Source: Solen grandis
Taxonomy: Eukaryota; Mollusca; Bivalvia; Adapedonta; Solenidae
Reading direction: 5' to 3'
Length of the DNA stretch: 64,000 nucleotides
NCBI GenBank assembly: GCA_021229015.1
Contig: CM037780.1
Coordinates: forward strand, 67,525,587 to 67,589,586
In this document: positions 46,198-57,464 of the stretch, one piece after another
Layout: every line of letters begins with the position of its first letter
Numbering within the stretch: position 1 is the first letter of the stretch
Program-made: the position numbers and the translations under genes
Notes under the pieces: model-generated
Told to the model about the DNA's origin: nothing
Seen by the model: only the letters and a program-made list of their open reading frames with translations
Databases searched by the model: none

Positions 46198-48515
46198 ACA
46201 TGTATTCTCCAGATCAAACTGACATGCATTCTCCAGGCTCAGTCAGCATGTATTCTCCAGACCAAGTTGACATGTATTCTCCAGACCAAGTTGACATGTA
46301 TTCTCCAGACCAAGCTGACATGTATTCTCCAGACCAAGTTGACATGTATTCTCCAGACCAAGTTGACATGTATTCTCCAGACCAAGCTGACATGTATTCT
46401 CCAGACCAAGTTGACATGTATTCTCCAGACCAAATTGACATGCATTCTCCAGACCAAGTTGACATGTATTCTCCAGACCAAGTTGACATGTATTCTCCAG
46501 ACCAAGTTGACATGTATTCTCTAGACCAAGTTTACATGTATTCTCCAGACCAAGTTGACATGTATTCTCCAGACCAAGCTGACATGTATTCTCCAGACCA
46601 AGTTGACATGTATTCTCCAGACCAAATTGATAAGCATTCTCCAGACCAAAGTTGACATGTATTCTCTAGACCAAGTTTACATGTATTCTGCAGACCAAGA
46701 TGGAATGTTTTTTCCAGACCCAGTTGACATGTTTTCTCCAGACCAAATTGATAGGCATTCTCCAGCCCAGTTGACATGCATTCTCCAGAACAAGTTGACA
46801 TTTTTTCTCCAGACTAAGTTGACATGTATACTCCAGACAAAGTTGACATGCATTCTCCAGACTAAGTTGACATGTATTCTTCAGACCAAGTTGACATGTA
46901 TTCTCCAGACCAAATTGACATGCATTCTCCAGACTAAGTTGACATGTATTCTCAAGACCCAGTTGACATGTAGTCTCCAGACCCAGTTGACATGCATTAT
47001 CCAGGACAAGTTGACATGTTTTCTTCAGACCAAATTGACATGCATTCACCAGACCCAGTTGACATGCATTATCCAGGACAAGTTGACATGTTTTCTCCAG
47101 ACCAAATTGACATGCATTCTCCAGACCCAGCTGACATGTATTCTCCAGACCAAATTGATAAGCATTCTCCAGACCAAAGTGACATGTATTCTCCAGACCA
47201 AGTTGACATGTATTCTCCAGACCAAATTGACATGCATTCTCCAGACCCAGTTGACATGTAGTCTCCAGACCAAGCTGACATGTAGTCTCCAGACCAAGTT
47301 GACATGTAGTCTCCAGACCAAGCTGACATGTAGTCTCCAGACCAAGTTGACATGTTGTCTCCAGACCAAGCTGACATGTTGTCTCCAGACCAAGTTGACA
47401 TGTAGTCTCCAGACCAAGATGACATGTTTTCTCCAGACCAAGTTGACATGTAGTCTCCAGACCAAGCTGACATGTAGTCTCCAGACCAAGCTGACATGTT
47501 GTCTCCAGACCAAGTGACATGTAGTCTCCAGACCAAGCTGACATGTAGTCTCCAGACCAAGCTGACATGTAGTCTCCAGACCAAGCTGACATGTAGTCTC
47601 CAGACCAAGCTGACATGTAGTCTCCAGACCAAGCTGACATGTAGTCTCAAGACCAAGCTGACATGTAGTCTCCAGACCAAGCTGACATGTAGTCTCCAGA
47701 CCAAGCTGACATGTTGTCTCCAGACCAAGCTGACATGTAGTCTCCAGACCAAGCTGACATGTAGTCTCCAGACCAAGCTGACATGTAGTCTCCAGACCAA
47801 GCTGACATGTAGTCTCCAGACCAAGCTGACATGTTGTCTCCAGACCAAGCTGACATGTAGTCTCCAGACCAAGCTGACATGTAGTCTCCAGACCAAGTTG
47901 ACATGTAGTCTCCAGACCAAGTTGACATGTAGTCTCCAGACCAAGCTGACATGTAGTCTCCAGACCAAGTTGACATGTAGTCTCCAGACCAAGCTGACAT
48001 GTTGTCTCCAGACCAAATTGACATGTAGTCTCAAGACTAAGTTGACATGCATTCTCCAGACCCAGCTGACATGTAGTCTCCAGACCAAGCTGACATGTTG
48101 TCTCCAGACCAAATTGACATGTAGTCTCCAGACCAAGCTGACATGTTGTCTCCAGACCAAATTGACATGTAGTCTCCAGACCAAGCTGACATGTAGTCTC
48201 CAGACCAAGTTGACATGTAGTCTCCAGACCAAGCTGACATGTAGTCTCCAGACCAAGTTGACATGTAGTCTCCAGACCAAGCTGACATGTTGTCTCCAGA
48301 CCAAATTGACATGTATACTCCAGGCCAAGTTGACATGCATTCTCCATACCCAGTTGACATGTAGTCTCCAGACCAAATTGACATGCATTCTCCAGACCTA
48401 GTTGATATGTATTCTCCAGACCAAGTTGACATGTATTCTCCAGGCCCAATTGACATGTATTCTCCAGGCCAAACTGACATGCATTCTCCAGACCAAGTTG
48501 ACATGTACTTTCTAT
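46198..48515. repeat. Large minisatellite, 24-bp unit, about 96 copies
   Basis: The consensus is TTGACATGTATTCTCCAGAC then CAAG. The central part (about 47250-48300) carries TGTAGTCTCC and is very uniform; the margins carry TGTATTCTCC or TGCATTCTCC and are more varied. Because 24 is divisible by three, frames of up to 467 codons occur on both strands. They are not taken as genes. Confidence 0.95.
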
Positions 48516-48911
48516 ATGATTAAATCAAATCAGAATACGCTATACCTGATTGTAAGAATGTAACACAGACACTGACAAAGAGTATTAGATATCAAAAATA
48601 AATAATATAAAAATATACATGCAATTTAATGAGTTTGAAGATAACGACATGAATAAAGAAAATGAAATTTTGTACGATGTGTACTGCGGTAAAGCCAAAG
48701 GAGGCGGTCTGTAACAGAAATGTAACCGTACACTTAAAACGTGTTTTTCTCAAGACAGTAATTCATAACATATATGTCCTTCATTTCGAGCACTGGTCGA
48801 AAAAATATTATATTACCTCCAGCTGGAAAAGCATCAATATATAGGCTTATTGTGGCTTAAAATCAAGGTAGGGTCATTTTTCTTATTACAATTCCTTTTT
48901 CTTTAACTATT
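48516..48911. other. Intron sequence without recognised features
   Basis: One 60-codon frame (48662-48844) with no known motif. Confidence 0.35.
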
Positions 48912-48925
48912 AGTCATGTATCACC

Positions 48926-49123
48926 CGGGGGTCTCCGTGGCCGAGAGGGTAAAGTCGCTGACTTTAACACTCGCTCAGTCACTCATCGCGTTGGTTCGAA
49001 TCCCGCCAGGTCATTCGGATTTTAATGTGAGGAAGCCTTCCAACTGGCTTGCGGTAGGTCGGTTGTTCTACCCGGATGGCTGAAATACTGTCCAAGAGAC
49101 GGTAAACTCAAATAGTCACGTCA
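48926..49123 (+). mobile_element. SINE family H (tRNA-derived) with target duplication
   Basis: The head GGTCTCCGTGGCCGAGAGGG has an A-box (TGGCCGAGAGGG), with B-box GGTTCGAATCCC about 60 bp later. The body has GTGAGGAAGCCTTCCAACTG and GGCTGAAATACTGTCC. Flanks AGTCATGTATCAC (48912-48924) and AGTCATGCATCAC (49124-49136) form a 13-bp target duplication with one change. It is a shortened form compared with 56364-56600. Confidence 0.85.
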
Positions 49124-49136
49124 AGTCATGCATCAC

Positions 49137-49699
49137 TCAGATCAGATAAAGAAAGAAAAATACCTCATACTTTAGTATCATAATTATTTTTATATGAGTA
49201 GTAAGTTGATAAAAATACTATTTTAATACAAATATGGAACCTGCTATATTTAAAGTCTAAAAAAATCAAAAGAGCTTGGTAAGAGTTTTTGCAATCAAAT
49301 TTTAAAAGTAAACCCCAATATATGCATCTTAAAAATCTTCGAAAATTTCTCTTATTATGCATTTTTTTTGGTGATATATTGAATTAAGTATTAGGCACCC
49401 TAAGAAAAATGTAAAAACCAGTTTTTAAATTGGCTGGGTAGGGTAACAATTCATTACATATGAGTCGAAACATTCATTTAATATTTGCGGTTTGTTTCCA
49501 AAATGATAGCACATATATATGTTTTATAACAATAATCAATAGTAAAACAGTTTTCATAAAGGGGATATGACATTGCATTTACAGTTCCCTTACTTCTACA
49601 AAAGAGATATTTAATGTCCAAGGTTTAGCTAAAATATATCCATAACTCAAAAATCGGACAGTAAATAGTATTTGAATTTCCTTTAGGCATACATCAAAG
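49137..49699. other. AT-rich intron sequence
   Basis: Nothing recognised. Confidence 0.4.
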
Positions 49700-49880
49700 C
49701 TACACTTAAGCTTGTATAAGCGGCCTTCTGTTTTAAGCAATCAACGTGTATTGAGCGGCCAGTTTTAATATTACCAAACTAGGATTTTGGTTATTTAATC
49801 ATTGTTTTGCAGCCATCTCTGTTAAGCGGTCACATTCTTTTATCCACTGACTTACCGCTAAAGATAGGTTTGACAGTATA
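49700..49880. repeat. Single arm of the long foldback family
   Basis: It matches the right arm at 14555-14713: AAGCGGCC, GAGCGGCCAGTTTTAATATT ACCAAAC, CTGTTAAGCGGTCAC and GATAGGTTTGACAGT in the same order. No second arm is seen nearby. Confidence 0.7.
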
Positions 49881-50004
49881 TTGCTTATTTTTAAGTTCTC
49901 TATAGAGACCATTACAATCCGAATACCATAGAATTGTTTCTGGGTCAGCCCTCGATATCTTTTCACGATGAGTGATTTGGTGACCACGGAGAAATTAATC
50001 ACAA

Positions 50005-51355
50005 AGATCCACTTGTATAAAACGATTAAATGTTCCAAACCTAATATACATGTAATTATAAGGATGCACATGTATAAAACGATTCCATGTTCCAAACCCC
50101 AGAGACAAGTCATGATAAGGATCAACATGTCTAAAATGATTCCATGCTCCAAACCCGAAAAACATGTTATATGGATCAACATGTATAAAACGATTCGCTG
50201 TTCGAAACCCCATAGACATGTAATCATAAGGATGCACATTTTTAAAACGATTTCATGTTCAAAACCTTGACATGTTATAAGGATCCACATGTATAAAACG
50301 ATTCCATGTTCCAAACCCCATGACATGTTATAAGGATCCACATGTATAAAACGATTCATGTTCCAAACCCAATAAACTGTTATAAGGGTCAACATGTATA
50401 AAACGATTCCATGTGCCAAACCCAATAAACATGTTATTAGGATCCACATGTATTAAACGATTCCATGTTCCAAACCCCATCGGCATGTTATAAGGGTCAA
50501 CATGTATAAAACGATCTCATGTTCCAAACCCAATAAACATGTTATAAGGATCCACGTGTATAAAACGATTCCATGTTCCAAACCCAATAAACATATTTTA
50601 AGGATCCACATGTATAAAACGATTCCATGTTCCAAACCCAATAAACATGTTATAAGGATCTACATGTATAAAACGATTCTCATGTTCCAAACCCAATAAA
50701 CATGTTATAAGGGTCAACAAGTATAAAACGATTCCATGTTCCAAACCCCATCGGCATGTTATAATGGTCAAAATGTATAAAACGATGTCATGTTCCAAAC
50801 CCAATAAACATGTTATAAGGGTCAACATGTATAAAACGATTTCATGTTCCAAACCCAATAAACATGTTATAAGGGTCCTCATGTATAGAACGCTTTCATG
50901 TTCCAAACCCAATAAAAATGTTATAAGGATCCACATGTATAAAACGATTCTCATGTTCCAAACCCAATAAACATGTTATAAGGGTCAACATGTATAAAAC
51001 GATTTCATGTTCCAAACCCAATAAACATGTTATAAGGATCCACATGTATAAAACGATTCCATGTTCCAAACCCAGTAAACATGTTATAAGGATCCACATG
51101 TATAAAACGATTCCATGTTCCAAACCCACTAAACATGTTATAAGGTCACATGTATAAAACGATTCCATGTTCCAAACCCAATAAACATGTTATAAGGATC
51201 CACATATATAAAACTATTCCATGTTCCAAACCCAATAAACATGTTATAAGGATCCACATGTATAAAACGATTCCATGTTCCAAACCCAATAAACATGTTA
51301 TAAGGATCCACATGTATAAAACGATTCCATGTTCTAAACCCCATAGACATTTGAT
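50005..51355. repeat. Minisatellite, 54-bp unit, about 25 copies
   Basis: The unit is AAACATGTTATAAGGATCCA, CATGTATAAAACGATTCCAT, GTTCCAAACCCAAT. The left end (50005-50270) is diverged and the right end is uniform. 54 is divisible by three, which explains open frames on both strands (the largest, 216 codons, at 49799-50449 minus). Confidence 0.93.
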
Positions 51356-53274
51356 CGCTGTCATGAGTCACACAGAAACATACGTACAACTTAACCATCA
51401 AATTCAAGTGATGAATAGACATGATTCTTTCTTTCAGTAGTTTTAAATATGAGGCCGGTAGTGAATACGTTCTTAGTTTCTGCGCATGAATAAACTCCGA
51501 AATTACTCTGAACGTTCCATACAGATTACGTGTAAGTCAGTGTCTGTACCGCGAAGAGTTGCTGAGTGGTGAGTGCTGCAGCACTGATTGTGTTCCCGTG
51601 CACTGCAGGCATTCCAGACGCACACTGCGTACAGACGGCATGCTGTGTGCACCGCACTTGAACAACTAATATTGCCCTGCCTTCCCACTGATTAACTTAT
51701 GATCACTCATTCTTAACGCTAACAAGTAATTAAGTAGTCTTGATGCTATCTCTTCACCCTTGTGCAGCACACGATCAAATGGTTACCGCGTTAAAAATAC
51801 AGCGTCCCATGGTTGCCATCGCGACGAGAAGAACTCCATCTTGTTCTTGTTAATCGCTTGTTTATGCATTCCATGTGTTTATGTAAATCTTTCGTAGATG
51901 CGCGATCAAAATATTGAAGATATATGAATAAACTAAAAAATATTGATTAACATGACAAATTTTCTTCTACCAAAACACGTGATGCAACAGTACCATGCAT
52001 GATGTCACATAATTAGTAATAAAGCGGTTTTTTTCTGTCTCAAAATTTCTTTCTTTTATATTCTTGCTTCTGTCTGTCAAATTCCATTATTTGCACAGAA
52101 TGGTCAAATTATGTGATCTGTCTTTGAACTTACATATACTTCATCTCAATGATTTGTATCACTGTCCCTTTCTCGCTATAAATGACATATTAAGCAATAA
52201 AACACCAGTATACTCGTATTACGGGGAAAATGTTGTGGTAAGCAATTGCTAGTGTTGGGAATCAGTCGAATATATAGCCCATCTGTTGTGCCTGATTAAT
52301 TATTATACTGTTATTTCATATACATACTGTATAATTATTCATTAATTGTTCAACTTATGGTAAATATTTTAACAAACCGATACAATTTGAATGATTTTGT
52401 TATTATCGGCACTTTTTGATAATTTTCCCAGTTAACAAATCAAAATATTCATACCTCAAACCATCTGACCGCTACTCTGTCTTAATTTATTAAGTGCCTC
52501 ATTCGTTAACGTATTAAAAATCATCGTGGTCTATTAAACAATGAGGTCTTCCTTAGCGATTCGTCGACGGACTGATTAATCAGTTGCTCAGATGGAACCA
52601 TCTCACAGTTCAATTTAAACGTTTTACTTACACATTCCGCGGTGTTCTAGTATATGAATCAGTTCCTGTCAATTTAATGACGTATCAACTTTCTGCTTGC
52701 TGTTTTGTACGTTATTTCTTAATGCACAACTAAAACGTTTACAAAATGGAATCCTTATCTTTTAGGAAAAATAAAGATAAGTCAATAAATCCAACGATCC
52801 ACCTGCAAGTTGAAGTTATATCATCTTGTTAGAGTGAACGATACAGATTCGGAGCATCATTTGATCAGCAGAATGTTTCTCATTGTTCTTCTGATCACTA
52901 TCCAGTCAATCAGCAACGTGTTTGTATTGATTATATATGTATATAGAGACTTTTGAATTTAATTGAACTGAAATGAATTGACAGTGTATTTTATTTTAAT
53001 GTATGGAATTATATTTTGACCAATGGGATTGTAGCATTTTTCAAAATTTTCGATCGGTTTAACTCGTTAAACCGCTAGGTTTAAAGGATAACAAAACATA
53101 CGTTTGAATTAACTGCACATTTGATTAACCTTTGTGCGGATGTGTATAAGTTGGAATAAGAGGCGTGGCCATAAAATCAATGTTCCGACTATGATTAAAT
53201 GCATTACGATGAATTAACTGTTAGTAGCAACGAAAACTGATACGAATATAGGAAAAATTGCCTATTGCGTATAG
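51356..53274. other. Intron sequence with one G+C-richer block
   Basis: 51480-51690 is richer in G+C and CpG than the rest (for example CAGACGCACACTGCGTACAG), with no recognisable protein. It might be a non-coding exon or a regulatory block. The remainder is AT-rich and unremarkable. Confidence 0.3.
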
Positions 53275-53470
53275 TATTTCAGTCATTTGGAGAAGATGTC
53301 TACTTGAGACAGATATAGTGCTGCCACAATGTAGAATCACGCAGTAGACATGTGACATGATACCACACCCAGTCGAATTATCCTGACACCGGGCCAACCA
53401 GTCGTGGAATTACCCTTGTATGCTGAGCTCCAAACAAGAGAGCTATACCAGAACCATTTTACGACTACTT
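53275..53470 (-). repeat. SINE family A, body without head or tail
   Basis: It carries CATTTGGAGAAGATGTCTAC, GTGACATGATACCACACCC, ATTATCCTGACACCGGGCCA and TATGCTGAGCTCCAA in family order. Confidence 0.75.
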
Positions 53471-53980
53471 ACAGGTATCATAATAGAGACATATGATTTG
53501 TAAAACAACGACAACATTAACATCAACACCACTAACAACAAAAGAAATCGCAAATATAAATGAATATCGTGAAGTATTCACTCGCTCAATCATTGCTTAT
53601 TTTTTCCCGTTCGATCTGACTATCACAACTTTTTTTCAGTTTGGGACATTGGCATCTTGCATTTTCGTCACCTGTGGTTGGTATCTTTATCTCGGTAGAC
53701 GTTATTGTAGCAGGCGCTACTTCCGTTTTAGGCTTAACATTTTAACAATTCAATATCCCCCTGAGAGAACAAAACTTGCGTTTACATAGCCATTCTTTCA
53801 CTTTCATTGTAAAGCGCGTGCATCATGTCTATTTTTAGACACGAAACAGATTTGAAATTAAATTTGCATGAGCAATCTAGAAGCATATTTGATTGGTTGG
53901 TTCGTCAAAGGCGGGAATTTATGGGCGGGGACTAGGACAGTATCGTCAAAACATAATCCCATACATTAAGTAAGTTTATA
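53471..53980. other. Intron sequence with a 98-codon frame of unknown nature
   Basis: 53493-53789 is open on the plus strand; the first third is Thr-rich and there is no known motif. Not supported as a gene. Confidence 0.25.
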
Positions 53981-54069
53981 TTTGTTATCGACGGATTCCA
54001 AATTTAACCGCTCGCCGCTCGGCTGCGCCGAGCTTGAGCGGTTAAATTTGTTAAACCCTCAATAACAAA
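53981..54069. repeat. Inverted repeat with a perfect 14-bp core
   Basis: AAATTTAACCGCTC (54000-54013) faces GAGCGGTTAAATTT (54036-54049). Between them GCTCGGC and GCCGAGC form a second stem around TGC. Arms extend outward imperfectly (TTTGTTATCGACGG / CCCTCAATAACAAA). It is probably the centre of a foldback element. Confidence 0.75.
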
Positions 54070-54654
54070 CATTAGCCTATACTTAGCTTACAAACATGAC
54101 GTAATCAGTCGCCGCCGCAACAAGCTCAGTCCATACTGCTCATAGGTCAAATAGGCACCATACACAGTGTATTTACACTTTTTCATATCAAGGTCTCACA
54201 ATTTATTTTATGCAATATGTTTTTCCCTTTTTTTAACGCATTACATGCATTTCATTGGGCGGTCAAGTAGGACAAACCGTAAGAGTGTTTATATTTTGCC
54301 CATGAAATACGTGTATATCATTCAAATAACATAATATAAGCAGTAAGTGGTATCTACATGACCAAAGGTGCTTTTTGAAGCAGCGACATTTTGTTATATA
54401 TGTTCATAAAATGTATCCTGCGACCGTACTTGAAACATCTCACGTGAAACCACTAATCAAACGAGAGGCAGTCTCGTAATGCGAAGTCAAAGCAAAATCA
54501 AAAGAAAAATACTAGAGATTTGTTTTCGTAGAAAACTATTGTCTCACCCCCATGATCAAGTGATCAACTGATTAACTCCCATCAATTCCTACATTTGTTT
54601 CCATAGAAAAAAGTAGAACAGGAGTTATCATGATGTCATGAATTTGTAACAAGA
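54070..54654. other. Intron sequence without recognised features
   Basis: Nothing supported. Confidence 0.35.
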
Positions 54655-55121
54655 AAAGATTAAAACATAATGATTTAATGGACGGTATATAATAAGCATA
54701 CTGTCCCACTCTAGTTCTCTTTTCTACTGTTTTGACCTTATAACCTTTACCTGTCTATGCACAGGACCTTTATATTAAAGGTAAAATTAAAATAAAAAAA
54801 ATAAAAAAATAACAATCTCTCTTTATATCAATATTATTTATATATAGAGGCAGTTATTACTTAATTTTCCCTGCACGAGTCCCGAGTCTCTCTAGGCTTA
54901 AAAAAACATGACTCCTAATAAAGAATGATTCATTTATTTTATGGCATCTTGTAGATGCATTGAAATTTAAACTTTGAATCCTGATGCGAAAACATTACAT
55001 CTAAGATGAAAAGTGCATGGGTAAAAAAAATCATTGGAGTGGTCATTTTTTTAATTTAAACTAGGAATTAAATTTTTTAAAAAATCGACCTCTCCATATA
55101 TCATTTTTACATACAGAGGCC

Positions 55122-55158
<37 letters not shown>

Positions 55159-55690
55159 TTAAAAAAGCAAAATAAAGGATGGATAAAATTTCTATTTAAA
55201 CAAACTATACTAAAAAAAAAAAAAAAAAATAAGAATTTAGAAAAAAAGGGTCCCAGCTGGAATAGAACTCATGACCTCTTGAGGGGGAAAAAGGGTACCG
55301 ATCGACGCTATTACCACTTGAGCTATTTCCACAAGTGTAAAAGACGTGTGTAAATAAGATAATCAGCCTGATCAAAACAGCAGGACTGGCACTACACAGA
55401 CAACTGTACTGTACTGATATCTACACCATGCATTCTTTATATTACGGTTACATATTAACACGATAAATATTAAGCATTGCTTATCCTACCCCTCATGTAA
55501 TAATTAAACTACTACGTATAATTACAAATCTCAATACAGAGCTCAGGACATGAAATGTGCAATGTCTAGACCGACGAGCGAAGCGATAAGTAGGTCATGA
55601 CCAATATGCATGTAAATATCATTAAAAACATACATCTACTGACTAACAATCTATCAAATATGATAATTACAATGGAAACTATTTAAAACA
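54655..55690 (-). mobile_element. Dispersed element F, copy 2, with a tRNA-like internal region
   Basis: It is collinear with 26256-27000. Matching blocks are TTAATGGACGGTATATAATA, GGGTCCCAGCTGGAATAGAA, ACGGTTACATATTAACACGA and GACCGACGAGCGAAGCGATA. On the minus strand, ATAGCTCAAGTGGTAATAGC (A-box-like) and ATGAGTTCTATTCC (B-box-like) resemble a tRNA. It is about 290 bp longer than copy 1, with an (AT)n run at 55125-55156 and a poly-A tract near 55214-55228 inside. Confidence 0.7.
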
Positions 55691-56149
55691 AACACAAATC
55701 ACGTATTGAAACCCCTAAACAATCACATAGAAAAATATCGGTCACTGAAAACTATTTCTATCACAACTCTGCATTCGACCGCAATACCAATTTTGCACAT
55801 GCGCAAACGGAAGTGTAAACACATTGGGACATACTAATATATATACAGTACTTAAAAACAGTAATGTATATACAGTACTGAATACCGTCCAGAAAAGGGG
55901 GAATAACTCAAAAAACACTGAGGCCAGAATTATTGACCTTGTGCATGCATGACACTTTCTCTCATCAGTTTCTTTCCATAAATATTATTATGAAATTTCA
56001 TTTCAATAGCATGAATACAACATGAATTATCTTAAGGATACGGAATATTGCGAAAAATATATAACTTCAACAAAAATCTATGCATCCAGAACTAGGTTTC
56101 TTCGAGGTTTAATATAAAATTAAACAACGGGTTAAAACTAGAAAATATG
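55691..56149. other. Intron sequence without recognised features
   Basis: Nothing supported. Confidence 0.35.
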
Positions 56150-57060
56150 ATGTGCAAAAATAATGTTCTGGTGTACTACAATTGCCCTTCACGAGGTCTA
56201 TCAGCCTATGGAGGTTCAAGGTTATATGTCCCAAAGTGCCTGAGAAATGCTCCGGACAAAATTAAGTCAGATAAACAAAAAGGGCACTTTTCTCAAAATG
56301 TATGATGTGCAGAGTTATGGTTCTTGTGCATTGCACTTCTCCTCCATGAGGTCTTTTAGGCTATAAGGGGCCTCCGTGGCCGAGAGGGTAAAGTCACTGA
56401 TTTTGATACTCGGATTGAATCCCGTCAGGGTCATTCGGATTTTCATGTGAGGAAGCCTTCCAGCTGGCTTGCGGTGACCTAGTGGTTCTACACGGATGTC
56501 CCCGTGCATTAGGGGTCTTCCTCCACCTGTAATTAGCTGGACGTCGCTTTATGGCTGAAATACTGTCGAAGCGACGGTAAACTCAATTAGTCAAGTCTAT
56601 CAAGCTATGAAGTTTCAAGGTCATATGTCTCTTAGTGCATAAGTAATATTCCGGACATCAATTAGGTATGAAAATTAATAAAGGGCAATAACTCCAAATA
56701 TTATGTGTGCAGAGTTACGGTTCTTGTGCAGTGCACTTCTCCTCGATGAGATCTATCCACCTATGAAGTTTTAAGCTTATATATCTCAAAAATTAAGTAT
56801 CAAATTTAGCAAAGGGCAATAACTCCAAAAATACTACATGCACCACTTCTTCTCAATAGTTTTTTTTTGTTTTTTTTTTTAGTTTTGCTCCGGACAAAAC
56901 GTGTGACAGACAACTCTGACAAAAGCACTGTTTTTTTGTTTTTTTTTAAAGGGGGAATATAAATTATTCCAAAATGAACCTATGGCCCTTGATGAGAATG
57001 TAGTCCTTGTGATAGTAAGCAAGTATATGAAGTGTGCTGACAGACGGTTAATAGTTTAGA
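56150..57060 (-). repeat. Family D repeat on the minus strand, split by a SINE
   Basis: Units carry TTCTTGTGCATTGCACTTCT (56322 region), TTCTTGTGCAGTGCACTTCT (56721 region), AAAGGGCAATAACTCCAAA and GCTCCGGACAAAA. These are reverse complements of the units at 8880-9600. A SINE H copy sits inside unit 1. Confidence 0.8.
56364..56600 (+). mobile_element. SINE family H, full copy nested in family D
   Basis: The head GGCCTCCGTGGCCGAGAGGG is followed by a damaged B-box (GGATTGAATCCC), then the body GTGAGGAAGCCTTCCAGCTG, a longer middle (CCGTGCATTAGGGGTCTTCC) absent from the copy at 48926, and GACGGTAAACTCAATTAGTC. Flanks GGCTATAAG and AGCTATGAAG are candidate target duplications within the family D unit. 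Confidence 0.8.
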
Positions 57061-57343
57061 AGTTATGGCCTATGTTAAAGTTCTTTACGACGACGACGAC
57101 GACAACAGAGTAATGTCAATAATTCGACTTTTTTCTTTGAACACACACAACACACACACACACACTAGTTAAAAAGCGATGAATCAAACAAACCGATGAT
57201 TACATTACCCTTACTTGCATTGATCATTTCACATATTGTAATGACCTTCTTAGGTGCACCGCCCCGGAGACACCGTAAGTGTGCCAGACATACAGTCATA
57301 AACTAAATCATCATTTGACATTGCTGTTCATCCATACATATGC
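57061..57343. other. Simple repeats and unassigned sequence
   Basis: (GAC)n at about 57089-57105 and (CA)n at about 57143-57166, otherwise nothing. Confidence 0.5.
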
Positions 57344-57464
57344 AGATTTATACCAAACTATGCTGTACAATATGGAGACAGATAGAGTTGATGCCACGTC
57401 GATAGCAGGGCATTCCGCCTCAGATTTGGCTTTTCAAATGGCAGAAACACAGCTTAGCTTTTAA
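57344..57464 (+). CDS. Candidate terminal exon, unknown protein
   Basis: After an acceptor-like CATACATATGCAG the frame reads LYQTMLYNMETDRVDATSIA then GHSASDLAFQMAETQLSF and a stop. The block is G+C-richer than its flanks and its composition is protein-like, which suggests a last coding exon. I do not recognise a family, and no upstream exon is identified. Confidence 0.2.

Noticed and set aside
46194..48504. Reading frames of 320-467 codons on both strands, resembling repetitive secreted proteins
   Set aside because: Several overlapping frames on both strands are open because the unit is 24 bp. The MYSPDQVD frame is closed by TAG in the central half, and no splice or start context supports any frame.
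48926..49010. Intact tRNA gene (A- and B-box present)
   Set aside because: The sequence continues into a shared body with a second copy at 56364 and has a target duplication, so it is a SINE head.
49799..51440. Frames of up to 216 codons with repeated LGLEHGIVLYM or CSKPNKHVI
   Set aside because: They are generated by the 54-bp array, on both strands.
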